This document shows, piece after piece, positions 32,594-40,940 of a DNA stretch of 64,000 nucleotides (within the stretch, counting starts at the first letter, position 1; each line of letters opens with the position of its first letter). Source of the DNA: Slackia isoflavoniconvertens (GTDB lineage Bacteria; Actinomycetota; Coriobacteriia; Coriobacteriales; Eggerthellaceae); contig NZ_QIBZ01000001.1 in the NCBI RefSeq assembly GCF_003725955.1, positions 62,001 through 126,000 of the forward strand, read 5' to 3'. The position numbers and the translations under genes were made by a program. The notes under the pieces were generated by a model. That model worked only from the letters and a program-made list of their open reading frames with translations, was not told the origin of the DNA and did no database searches.

Positions 32594-33289
32594 ATGTTCG
32601 ACCTTGTATCTACGTCGTTGTTCGGAACGGCTGATTCCGCCATGGCGAGCGTTTCGACGCCCGAGTTCTTGATGTGCTGCGCGGCATCGATTGTGCTCGG
32701 CGCGGCATGTGCGGCCATTTACATGTTCCGGCACAACTATTCGAAGAACTTTGTGGTCACGCTTGCGCTTTTGCCACTCATCGTGCAAATGGTCATAACC
32801 CTTGTAAACGGCAATCTGGGCGCTGGCATCGCGGTTATGGGTGTGTTCAATCTCGTCCGCTTCCGCAGCATTCCTGGATCTGCGAAAGACATCGGCAGCG
32901 TGTTTTTGGCGATGGCCATTGGCCTGGCGACGGGCATGGGCTTCATCGGCCTCGCGATGCTGTTCACCATTATTGTGGCCGTCGTGAATGTCGTGTATGT
33001 GTGCACGCCGTTTGGCAAGCCCGCCGAGCCGGGCAAACGCCTGTGCGTATCGGTGCCCGAAGATATCGAATTCGATGGCATGTTCGATAGCGTGCTGGGG
33101 CGCTTTACCTCGAGCCACGAACTCGTGGAAATTCGCACGACGAATATGGGCAGCCTGTATCAACTCGAATACGAAATTCGTATGCGCAAGCCCGGTCTTG
33201 AGAAGCGCATGATCGACGAAATGCGCACCATGAACGGCAATCTGAAAATCACGCTTGGCCGCGCGCCTATGGCGAAGGAGGTCTTGTAA
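32594..33289 (+). CDS. DUF4956 membrane protein
   Basis: Membrane protein of 231 residues with three to four spans in the first 140 residues (MCCAASIVLGAACAAIYMF, VVTLALLPLIVQMVITLV, and a long segment ending in IIVAVVNVVYV). A conserved FNLVRFRSIPGSAKDIG loop lies between spans, and a soluble C-terminal alpha/beta domain follows. Function is unknown; the family is regularly found next to VTC-domain proteins, so a joint role in handling a polyanion or envelope polymer is plausible. The ATG follows AGAGGAG. Its stop overlaps the next ATG (TAATG), indicating translational coupling. Confidence 0.85.
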   Translation: MFDLVSTSLFGTADSAMASVSTPEFLMCCAASIVLGAACAAIYMFRHNYSKNFVVTLALLPLIVQMVITLVNGNLGAGIAVMGVFNLVRFRSIPGSAKDIGSVFLAMAIGLATGMGFIGLAMLFTIIVAVVNVVYVCTPFGKPAEPGKRLCVSVPEDIEFDGMFDSVLGRFTSSHELVEIRTTNMGSLYQLEYEIRMRKPGLEKRMIDEMRTMNGNLKITLGRAPMAKEVL

Positions 33290-35349
33290 TGACAAGGAAA
33301 ACGACCGATTCTCGATGTGAAGAAGGCTCCTCCCGCACCGATTTTGTGGGCATGCTTCGCGGGGCCGGATTGCTGCTTGCGGGTTGCGGCGCCGCGGTAC
33401 TGCTTTTTTCTGTGGCGGGCTGTTCGGCGACCGATGCCGGCGAACCTTCAATCGCATCGACCGCGGAAGTTCTTGAGGAAAACGCGTCTGAGAAGAGCGT
33501 TGAATACGCGATTTTTGAAGAGGTTGCTGCTGCGTTTGATGCCTCCGCCCTCAATCTTGAATATTCCAAGCGCGATATGGATGCTTCCTTTGATGAATCG
33601 TCTGCAACCAAGATAACACTCTCGGGTGATTCGGCGAGCGTATCGGGGTCGGGTGCTGTAGTAGAAGGTTCTACGGTAACGATTTCCACTGCGGGAACCT
33701 ATATTGTGTCAGGAAATTTGACTGATTGATCGATTACGGTAACTACCAGCGAAAACGATAAGGTTCAGATTGTTCTTAACGGTGTAAAGATAGCGTCTTC
33801 CAGCGGGCCTGCAATTGATATTCAGTCGGCAGATAAGTGCTTTATCACGCTGGCGGAAGGAACGCAAAACAGCCTATCCGATGGAAGCGCATTTACAAGC
33901 GAAGACGCGAATGCGTGCATATACGCGACATGCGATTTGACGATCAATGGTTCGGGCTCGCTCGATGTTTCAGGTAATTATCGCCATGGGGTATTCTCGA
34001 AAGACGACCTGGTTGTCTATGGCGGATCAATCAACGTGAGTGCCGTCGAGGATGGCCTCAACGGCAAAGATTCCGTGAAAATTGGCGCGGGAGATATTTC
34101 GATTGACTCGGGTGCCGATGGCGTGAAATCGAGCAAATCGACCAATCCCGAAAAGGGCTTCGTGTATGTGAACGGTGGGTCGCTTTCGATTGACGCCGAA
34201 GACGACGGCATTCAGGCGAAGACGTACCTCTGCATAGCTGGCGGGTCGATTGAAATCGATGCCGCTGACGATGCATTGCATTCCGATTTGGAAGGCGCGC
34301 TCAACGGTGGATCGACTACGGTGCGCAGTGGTGATGACGCATTTCATTGCGAGACGAAGCTTGAAGTGAATGATGGGTCGTTTGTTGCCGAAACGTGCAG
34401 CGAGGGCTATGAGGCCGAACAGGTTGTCGTCAATGGCGGCGATACTAATATTTGCGCGCTCGATGACGCCATGAACGCTTCTGCGGCCGACTTGAGCGAC
34501 GATTCCGAATCGTCCGATGCGGATACGTCGACGATCGCTCCGTCGGGCGAGCCAGGCGCGAATGCAGCCCAGCCCGATGGCTCGATCGGTGCGTCCGATG
34601 GATCGAGTGCCAATGCCGATTCGAATGGGCAGCAGAATACGGTGCCGCAGGGCGCAGGCCAGCAAGACGGTGCGACCTCGCCCGAGCTTCCGAGCGACGA
34701 TGGCGCTCAGGGTGGTCAGGCGGGTGAGGCTCCGAGCGACCTTGGTCATGCCCCCGATGTCCAAGGTCGCATGGAGCGCGATGGCCAAGCCCCTGGCGGG
34801 CAGGGTGGCGCACCTGGTGCAAGCGATTCGAATTGTCTCATCCAAATCAATGGCGGCAAGGTTGTGCTTGATTCCCAGGGCGATGGCGTTGATTCCAACG
34901 GCAATGTCGAAATTACCGACGGAACGCTTCTGGTGAATGGCCCCTCGAGCGACGGCGATGGCGCGTTCGATTACGACGGTGAAGCGACGATTTCTGGCGG
35001 TACAGTGCTCGTGGCGGGCGCTGTGGGCATGGCGCAAAGCTTCACGAGCGGTACGCAGGCGTTTGCTCTCGTACAGGCGAGCGGTTCGGCTGGCAGCGTG
35101 ATTGAAGCGACCGATGCGGACGGCAATGTGATTGCGACGCTTACGGCGACTAAGGCCTTCGGTTGTGTGCTCGTGAGCGGCGCGGGCGTTTCCGATGGCG
35201 ATACGATAACGGCGTCGGTGGATGGCGCCGCAACTATGGCGACGGCATCCACGGCGGGCACGAGCGGCATCGCCACGGGCGGCCTGGGCGGCATGGGCGG
35301 CGGCCCCGCGAAGGGCAATCGTCCCGAGGGTCAAGGCGGCCCTGCTTAA
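33289..35349 (+). pseudogene. Secreted carbohydrate-binding-domain protein (Cthe_2159-like) interrupted by an in-frame UGA
   Basis: The frame opens with an ATG at 33289 that overlaps the DUF4956 stop. It encodes a signal/lipoprotein-like N-terminus (LLFSVAGCSATD), then the beta-helix carbohydrate-binding family: ITLSGDSASVSGSG, GTYIVSGNLTD, then KVQIVLNGVKI, INGSGSLDVSGNY, and repeated GGS-x-x-I-D-A-x-D-D rungs. A UGA at 33727-33729 (codon 147) splits it. The same frame continues immediately with SITVTTSEND for 539 more codons to 35347. In relatives a Gly is expected at this turn, so GGA to TGA is the simplest change. A low-complexity insert rich in Gly, Ser and Asp lies near codons 400-510. 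Either a recent pseudogene, read-through, or a base error. Confidence 0.8.
33727..33729 (+). other. In-frame UGA stop inside the carbohydrate-binding protein gene
   Basis: TGA followed by TCG, with family homology continuing on both sides in the same frame. No SECIS-like hairpin or selenocysteine-compatible context is obvious. Confidence 0.85.
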
Positions 35350-35433
35350 GACGCGCCGTATATCTCGTCCTTGCTTCTCTTCATTCCTGCGTTCCTGCGC
35401 GGCTCCGTCGTTTTCGGCGGGGCCGTTCTCGCT

Positions 35434-36306
35434 CTAGGCATCGTTGCGGCAATCGAGGTATTCCCTGAATCGTTCTACGGCGAGCGACGGTGAGCTCGTT
35501 TTGCGCGTCAGGAAGCCAAGCGTTCGAAAGGCCCGAGGGGCGAGGGGACGCGTGGCGATGCGATAGGGCACGCGCCGTAAAACAAGGCTCGGAAGAATGC
35601 TTACGGCGAGGCCATTTTCGACCATGGACATCACGGCATAATCGTCCCAAGTGGTGAAACTTGCGTTTGGCATGTGTTCGAGCCCTGCGAAAATTTCAGC
35701 GACCTCGTCGTTTTCGTCGCGCTTAAGCTGGATGAACGCCTCGTCGGCAAATGCTTCGACGGGTATTTCTTCCAACTTTGCAAGTTCATGGTCGGCGGGA
35801 AGCACGGCGCGCAGCTCGTCTTGCTCAAGGGGCGTTTCGTTTAAGAGATAGCGGGCCGGCAATCGGGAGAATGCGCAGTCGATGCGCCCGTTTGCCAACG
35901 CGCCTTCGAGTTCTTCGTAATCGCCTAGGAACAATTCGTAGCGAATGCCGGGGTAGTCGGTCTGAAATGCCGCGATGATTTTCGGCAGCCAATGGGTTGC
36001 GATGCTCGAGATGGTCCCTATTCGAATGAGGCCCGAATCGAGGTTGTGGACTTCAGCCACGCGCGTCTCAAATGATTGTTGCGCGGCGACCACCTCGCGT
36101 GCCGCTGGAAGCAAAGTTAGGCCTTCGGCGGTAATCTGAACGCCTGAACGCGACCTCTCAAATAAGGTGGCGCCGCATTCGCGCTCTAAATCGATGATGA
36201 TTTTGCTGACGGCCGATTGGGAATAGCCCATTCGGGCAGCAGCTTTTGTGAAGCTGAGCTCGTCTGCGACGAGGCAAAATGCCTCAAGGTGCTGGATGTC
36301 GTACAT
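35434..36306 (-). CDS. LysR-family transcriptional regulator
   Basis: DNA-binding regulator of 290 residues with the N-terminal HTH (LEAFCLVADELSFTKAAARMGYSQSAVSKIIIDLE) and a periplasmic-binding-protein-like effector domain (about 90-290, IRIGTISSIATHWLPKIIAAF). The ATG at 36306 follows AAAGGATAAA and starts the conserved MYDIQHLEAF; an upstream extension has no homology. It is divergent from the SLC13-like transporter gene, whose expression it may control, though the gap between them is 439 bases. The effector is unknown. Confidence 0.92.
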   Translation of the reverse strand: MYDIQHLEAFCLVADELSFTKAAARMGYSQSAVSKIIIDLERECGATLFERSRSGVQITAEGLTLLPAAREVVAAQQSFETRVAEVHNLDSGLIRIGTISSIATHWLPKIIAAFQTDYPGIRYELFLGDYEELEGALANGRIDCAFSRLPARYLLNETPLEQDELRAVLPADHELAKLEEIPVEAFADEAFIQLKRDENDEVAEIFAGLEHMPNASFTTWDDYAVMSMVENGLAVSILPSLVLRRVPYRIATRPLAPRAFRTLGFLTRKTSSPSLAVERFREYLDCRNDA

Positions 36307-36745
36307 GGGTTTATCCTTTGCATAATTCCAAAATATCATGCAAAACATAATAAACATGAAAATTAGGAATAACAAGCAGTTCGCTTCGTGTGGCGCCGTG
36401 CTCGGAAGAAGGCGAGCTGCGGCGGGGAAGATCAACATAGGCGCGAGGGCGGTGTTTCCGCGATGGGGCTCTTAGTATGAACGATGACGGCATGTGCGGT
36501 TTTCGGTGCTTCGGTTACATCGTTGGCTTTCTTGTCGCAACGATTGCGGCATGCGGCTGCCTTGAGCCGGCGGTTTTGGCTGCTCGTCGGGCGAGCGCGT
36601 TCATCCGCCTTTGATTGGCGCGACAAAATGGATGTGGGTTGCTCTGGGCGATTGGATGGAGGGGCGCTTGTCTCATTTGGCACGATGCGCGGTTTTTTGT
36701 TAGGCTCAGAGCGTTGATTATTGGGAAGAAGAGGGAAAGGCGCGC
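36307..36745. other. Divergent gap between the LysR gene and the transporter
   Basis: The 439-base gap contains a loose AACGATG/CATCGTT inverted repeat (36481-36523 region) and a possible small + strand gene (36478-36615). No terminator and no copy of the intergenic element families is seen. Confidence 0.5.
36478..36615 (+). CDS. Possible 45-residue membrane peptide
   Basis: An ATG at 36478 opens 45 codons ending at TGA (36613). The peptide has one hydrophobic helix (YIVGFLVATIAACG), five cysteines and a basic end (AARRASAFIRL). Only a weak GGGG lies upstream. It could be a regulatory small protein of the transporter or a chance frame. Confidence 0.22.
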
Positions 36746-37909
36746 ATGGGAAGTTTTAGGAATGCGGCATGGCGTGCTCGCGACTTCTTCCGACGCGATG
36801 CCGTGCTGGCAATCGCGTGCGTGCTCGCAGCGGCGTCGTGCGTAGCGGTTCCGCCCGATGCGGGCTATGCCGACTATATTGACTGGCGCACAATTGGCCT
36901 GCTGTTTTCCCTTATGGTCGCTACATCGGGCCTGGCGCGCGCGGGCGTGCTGGCGCGGGCGTGTCGCGCGTTGGTTCGCGCTTGCAAAAGCGGCGGTGTG
37001 CTTATCGCGGCGCTCGCGGGGCTTACGTTTTTTGTGAGCATGGTGGTCACCAACGACGTGGCGCTTGTGGCCTTCGTGCCGCTCGCCCTTGCCGCCTTGC
37101 GCGAGGCGGGCCTCGTGCGTCGACTTGCGTTCGCCATAGCATGTATGACCGTCGCGGCGAACGTAGGCAGCATGCTCACGCCCATCGGCAACCCGCAGAA
37201 CATCTATCTCTTAAGCGTATCCGGCATGAGCGCGGTGGAACTCGTGGGCATCATGGCTCCGTATTCTGCCGCGGCATTCGTGTTGCTTGCGGCGGCTATC
37301 GGCATTGCCGAATTGCGTGATCGCAAACGCTTCAAGCATATTCCGTCACAGATGGCGGGCGTAAATCCGAAGGCGCCGCAAGAGTCGTTCGCGCTGCGCG
37401 ATGTGCTGCCGTGGATTGCGCTTTTTGTGATGTGCCTGCTGTGCGTGGCGCGCATCGCGCCGGTATGGCTGGTCGTTGTGGCGGCGATCGCTCTCGCGCT
37501 CGCTTTCGACATGCGCGCGCTTCGTCATGTTGACTATGCGTTACTGTTCACATTCGTCGCGTTCTTTGTGTTTGTGGGCAACGTCGCGCGCATTGAGGTG
37601 GTGCGCGAAGCAGTGGCCGCGCTGGTCTATGGGCGTGCCTTGCTCGTAGGCGTTGTTGCGAGTCAGATTATCTCGAACGTTCCGGCTGCGATTCTTGTCT
37701 CGGGTTTCACGACCGATTGGCCGGCGCTGCTCGTGGGCGTGAATATCGGCGGCTTGGGAACGCTTATCGCTTCTATGGCGAGTCTCATTTCGTATAAGCA
37801 GCTCGCCGTGGCATATCCCGAACTCAAGACTTGCTACTTCCGCTTATTCACGGGATTGAACTGCGCGTTTCTCGCTGCGTTGCTTTTGCTTGCGGCGGCG
37901 ATAGCCTAA
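36746..37909 (+). CDS. SLC13/ArsB-like anion permease
   Basis: Integral membrane transporter of 387 residues with about ten to eleven spans from the ion-transporter superfamily (SLC13, CitMHS, ArsB/NhaD). Both inverted-repeat half-sites are visible: VSMVVTNDVALVAFVPLAL and the later SQIISNVPAAILVSGF with the SNVP/TND re-entrant hairpins, plus GSMLTPIGNPQNI. Substrate (dicarboxylate, sulfate, arsenite or Na+/H+) is not determinable. The start follows GAAGAGGGAAAGG. The divergent LysR gene is the likely regulator. Confidence 0.85.
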   Translation: MGSFRNAAWRARDFFRRDAVLAIACVLAAASCVAVPPDAGYADYIDWRTIGLLFSLMVATSGLARAGVLARACRALVRACKSGGVLIAALAGLTFFVSMVVTNDVALVAFVPLALAALREAGLVRRLAFAIACMTVAANVGSMLTPIGNPQNIYLLSVSGMSAVELVGIMAPYSAAAFVLLAAAIGIAELRDRKRFKHIPSQMAGVNPKAPQESFALRDVLPWIALFVMCLLCVARIAPVWLVVVAAIALALAFDMRALRHVDYALLFTFVAFFVFVGNVARIEVVREAVAALVYGRALLVGVVASQIISNVPAAILVSGFTTDWPALLVGVNIGGLGTLIASMASLISYKQLAVAYPELKTCYFRLFTGLNCAFLAALLLLAAAIA

Positions 37910-38150
37910 CGAGCTCCTTGTTTCCGGCGGCGCTTTGCTGCTCATGCTGTGGCTGCTCGCACAGATATTGTTCGCATGGTTGCAGTCGTTCTTACCGTTG
38001 GTCGTTGCCGTTTGCGTCGTTGCTGCGTGCGCTGCCGCCGTTGGGGTTAGGATCGTTCGTGCTGCGCCTATTCGAGCCACTGTTGTGCGGCGCATCTTGC
38101 TACTCGCGCCTTTTTTCGCTGCGGCGTTTTCCTCGCAGGCTCCTGGGTTT

Positions 38151-38310
38151 GTTCAAAATGGGCCTCGAATGTGGTGTTCTTTAGGTGGAGAAGAAAGCGT
38201 GCGTATCTCCTTAAGGAATCTACCTGGGGTTATGTTGAGCCGCAACGAAGGCGATGCCGGTTTGGCAGCTGAGGTGCGGAAAAATGCCACATTCGAGGCC
38301 AGTTTTGAAC
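38151..38310. repeat. Convergent element copy A (conserved arms, variable core)
   Basis: The left arm 38151-38178 and right arm 38283-38310 are complementary at 24 of 28 positions. Both contain the family hallmarks GTTCAAAA and CCTCGAATGTGG. The core of about 104 bases differs from the two other copies. It is located between convergent genes. Confidence 0.8.
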
Positions 38311-38482
38311 ATTTTTGAACATTTCGTCTTGGGGTTCCACCGAGGGCTTCGTCCCGTGGGCCTTTGCCTGCGTGTCGTTCCATGGTCTCGTTTTGGGGCC
38401 TCAGGCCTCATCTCGTGCGGTTTGAGACTCGAGACGTTCCCTGGCAGCCGCATTCGCGCGCAGCTTAGTTTTCTAAAAGAGA

Positions 38483-38513
38483 AAAAAGAAAGGCGAAACA
38501 TAAGCTTCGCCTT
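38483..38513 (-). terminator. Terminator for the SDR gene
   Basis: On the - strand AAGGCGAA pairs with TTCGCCTT (38490-38497 with 38506-38513), followed by a run rich in T (TTTCTTTTTTC). It is about 170 bases past the SDR stop. Confidence 0.75.
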
Positions 38514-38681
38514 GATGAATGATGAACGCTTGCGCCTCTGAGATTCGGGGCGCATATCCGCTTGAGTAGTAGGGCTTGGGCGCGTTGCCTGTTGCGTATG
38601 CGGGCGAGGTGATCGATCGTGATCGTGCGCCTCTACCATCTTGAGCGCGGCTGCCGCTGCGCACCGTGCCTTCGGCCAAGC

Positions 38682-39443
38682 CTACGGACGCAGGCCGCTG
38701 CCGCCCTGGACGGTGATGGTTTCGCCGGAAACGTAGGCCGACAAATCGCTCGCGAGGAATACGGCCACGCCGCCGATGTCGGTTTTCGGGTCGCCGAAAC
38801 GTCCCAGCGGAATGCCCTTGATGGTGGCGGCGAACGTGTCGGGGTAGGCTTCCTTCCACGCTGCGAGCTGCTCGGTCATCGCCAGCGGGCAAATGCAATT
38901 CGCGCGCACGCCGTCGGGGCCCCACTCGGTGGCGGCGACGCGCGTCATGCCGCGAATGCCTTCCTTTGCCGCGGCATAGCTTGACTGGCCGGGCTTGCCG
39001 AACAGGCCGGCGCCGCTCGCCAGGTTGATGACGCAACCCTTCGTCTTTTTGAGCTCGGGGAAGGCGTGCTTCATATAGAAGAAGGCTCCGTACAGGCCCG
39101 TATTGATGGCCAGGTCGAAATCTTCTTTCGTGTGATCGATAAGGTTGGTGCCGCTCTTAGAGGCCTGAGCGTTGTTCACCATAACGTCAAGTTTGCCAAA
39201 ATGCTCGATGCACTTTGCGACAGCCGCCTCGACCTGAGCCTCGTCGGAGCCCTCGGCAACGGTGTAGGCGACATCGGCGCCGTATTCGCCCTTAAGCTTT
39301 TCAGCCGCTTCGGCCAGACGCCCCTCGGTGCGGCCGGTAATAAACAGGCTTGCACCCTGTTCGGCGAACGCGCTCGCAATGCCGAAACCGATTCCCTTGC
39401 CGCCGCCGGTGATAATGGCGACCTTTCCATCCAAAAGACCCAT
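38682..39443 (-). CDS. Short-chain dehydrogenase/reductase
   Basis: NAD(P)-dependent oxidoreductase of 253 residues with the classical SDR layout: cofactor motif TGGGKGIG (12-19), a NNAQ version of the NNAG motif (90-93), and catalytic Ser143, Tyr156 and Lys160 (SSYAAAKEG). A FabG-like end follows (VAVFLASDLSAYVSGETITVQGG). The substrate is unknown; in this family gut Eggerthellaceae carry bile-acid and steroid dehydrogenases as well as fatty-acid reductases, and sequence alone does not choose. The ATG at 39443 follows AAAGGGGTG. It appears monocistronic. Confidence 0.9.
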   Translation of the reverse strand: MGLLDGKVAIITGGGKGIGFGIASAFAEQGASLFITGRTEGRLAEAAEKLKGEYGADVAYTVAEGSDEAQVEAAVAKCIEHFGKLDVMVNNAQASKSGTNLIDHTKEDFDLAINTGLYGAFFYMKHAFPELKKTKGCVINLASGAGLFGKPGQSSYAAAKEGIRGMTRVAATEWGPDGVRANCICPLAMTEQLAAWKEAYPDTFAATIKGIPLGRFGDPKTDIGGVAVFLASDLSAYVSGETITVQGGSGLRP

Positions 39444-39612
39444 GGGGCACCCCTTTCGATTGCTTTTCTTGGAATGCTACAGCGCAAGTGGCAATTTGGT
39501 GTGGGGAAGGCGTGAAGGGAGGATAACGGGTCGATTTCAACGGAGCAGCGGCGGAACGTGCGCTGCTAGGATGGGCAAAATCAAACTGTTTGACCGTATT
39601 CTGGGGAGATAG

Positions 39613-40530
39613 ATGAATTCAATGAACGAACAGCCGACGGAGCGCGTGGCGAACGGTGTTGGAAGCGGGAGCGCAAGCGCCCAATCCTCGATGCGCTCGG
39701 CCGATGCGTCGCTTGAGGCGACACGTGCCATCCCCGTGCGTCAGGTTGTTTCGTATTCCCCCGACCAGCCGTTTTCCTCACAGCCGACGATCGCTTCGCA
39801 CCCCGTTGCGCAGGCCGAGAAAACGGCGCGCATGAGTGCCCAGCCCGCAACCGGAGGTGGATATGTGCGCGACCCCTTCGAGCCAAGCACGCCGGATCCA
39901 ACCACATTCCCGCAGCAGTCGTGCGCCCCGGGCTCAACCGCTCCTGTCGCGATGCGTTATTCGGAAAGTTCCCGTATGAAGAAAAAGCAACCTCTTGCCG
40001 TGATTTTCATTGGCGCCGTGGTGGCGTTGGCTGCGTGTGCGTTTGTGCTCTTCCATACGAGTGGCACGGCGGGCTCGGCCGCAACGCCCGGCGGAGGCGT
40101 CACCCAGGCGCAGCGCAGCGAGGCGGAATCGGGCGAGCCATCTTTTAAAACGCCAGGCGTGCAGCAGAATGCTGCGACGCTCACGGTCGATACGTCCGAT
40201 TTGGTGGGCGAGAAGTGGTCTAATGCGAAGAAGATTCTCGAGGTGCGCGGCGCCGATGTGGGCTCCATCGTGGTGCTGACCGACGACGGCAAAGATGTGT
40301 GGGATGCCTCGAATTGGACGGTTGAATCCATCGCGGTGGAAGACGGGGCGCTTACGGCCCATTTGATGCATGACTCGGGCCTGGGCGTAGCCGACGCCGT
40401 GTCGGGCGCTTTGGAAAACGGGGCGACCGAAACGGCTGGAGACGTGCTCGATGCCGCGGGCGAGGCGGTGAAATCGACGGGCGAAACCGCCGCGGAAAAG
40501 GCGACTGACTTTATCGGATCGCTGTTCTAG
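39613..40530 (+). CDS. Single-span membrane protein with disordered N-tail and PASTA-like domain
   Basis: Protein of 305 residues. Residues 1-130 are low-complexity and cytosolic (Ser, Ala, Pro, Gln rich), followed by KKKQPLAVIFIGAVVALAACAFVLFH as a membrane anchor. An extracytoplasmic part has a PASTA-like fold (DLVGEKWSNAKKILEVRGADVGSIVVL...WTVESIAVEDG, about 190-250) and an Ala/Gly/Glu helical end. PASTA domains bind cell-wall fragments or beta-lactams in kinases and PBPs; here there is no kinase domain. GGGGAGATAG precedes the ATG. Function unknown; a cell-wall sensing or anchoring role is inferred from the domain only. Confidence 0.7.
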   Translation: MNSMNEQPTERVANGVGSGSASAQSSMRSADASLEATRAIPVRQVVSYSPDQPFSSQPTIASHPVAQAEKTARMSAQPATGGGYVRDPFEPSTPDPTTFPQQSCAPGSTAPVAMRYSESSRMKKKQPLAVIFIGAVVALAACAFVLFHTSGTAGSAATPGGGVTQAQRSEAESGEPSFKTPGVQQNAATLTVDTSDLVGEKWSNAKKILEVRGADVGSIVVLTDDGKDVWDASNWTVESIAVEDGALTAHLMHDSGLGVADAVSGALENGATETAGDVLDAAGEAVKSTGETAAEKATDFIGSLF

Positions 40531-40940
40531 TGGCGGTCGGAATCTAGGGGCCGATCGGGTATTGATGAGGGTGCCTGATAGGTGGAACGTAACGTCACTC
40601 GGGGCATCTGATAGGCGGTTTGTGACGCGGAGGCCCCGCTATCGGTGTCGAACAATCATTCGACAGCCGTCGGCGGTGCTGCCTCGAATCTCGAGAGCGT
40701 CTTGCGAACCGCGATCCACTTCAAGATACAAGTCGTTCCACGAGCCGAAGCTCGCCTCGTGACGCGCTGGCGACCGGCGAGCTGTAATTGTCACTTTCGA
40801 CTTCGGCGCGTAGCCCTTCGTTCCGTCATGCTGTTCCGCATAGCGGCAAAGGACGCTGCGGGCGAGAGAGAACATGCGAGGTTTCCCGCCGGCGCCGCTT
40901 TCTTATATGATGGCAGCGTTTGAAGAAAGGACGTGCATTC
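40531..40940. other. Unexplained gap before the aldolase gene
   Basis: It contains a direct repeat around CTGATAGG (40574 and 40608 regions), a CGTCAC/GTGACG inverted repeat (40593-40627 region) and a perfect TGTCGAA/TTCGACA palindrome (40646-40665). A 78-codon - strand frame (40639-40875) is open but unsupported. The ribosome binding site GAAGAAAGGA of the next gene is at the end. Confidence 0.45.
40646..40665. promoter_or_regulatory. Possible operator palindrome
   Basis: TGTCGAA (40646-40652) and TTCGACA (40659-40665) form a perfect 7-bp inverted repeat around CAATCA, the size of a dimeric repressor site. No regulator gene is adjacent. Confidence 0.35.

Larger units (their letters stand above)
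37910..38681. other. Convergent gap between the transporter and the SDR gene
   Basis: This 772-base gap holds a convergent element (38151-38310) and a - strand terminator (38483-38513). 37920-38140 is T/G/C-rich and can be read as a hydrophobic frame, but lacks a ribosome binding site and runs into the repeat. A compact hairpin, CCACCGAGGG with CCCGTGG, lies at 38348-38371. No convincing gene. Confidence 0.55.

Noticed and set aside
33727-33729. Selenocysteine at the in-frame UGA
   Set aside because: The family position fits glycine, not Cys/Sec; no SECIS-like hairpin follows and no selenoprotein genes are nearby.
33937-35349. Treating the downstream part of the carbohydrate-binding gene as a separate protein
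   Set aside because: It would start at a TTG without a ribosome binding site in the middle of the beta-helix, and homology is continuous with the upstream part.
37935-38318. 127-codon hydrophobic frame before convergent element A
   Set aside because: There is no ribosome binding site, and its second half is translation of the repeat arms. The same FVQNGPRMW peptide appears from the arm at the other copy.
40639-40875. 78-codon - strand frame before the aldolase gene
   Set aside because: No recognised domain and only a weak GGAAA upstream; kept only as a note because the gap is otherwise unexplained.
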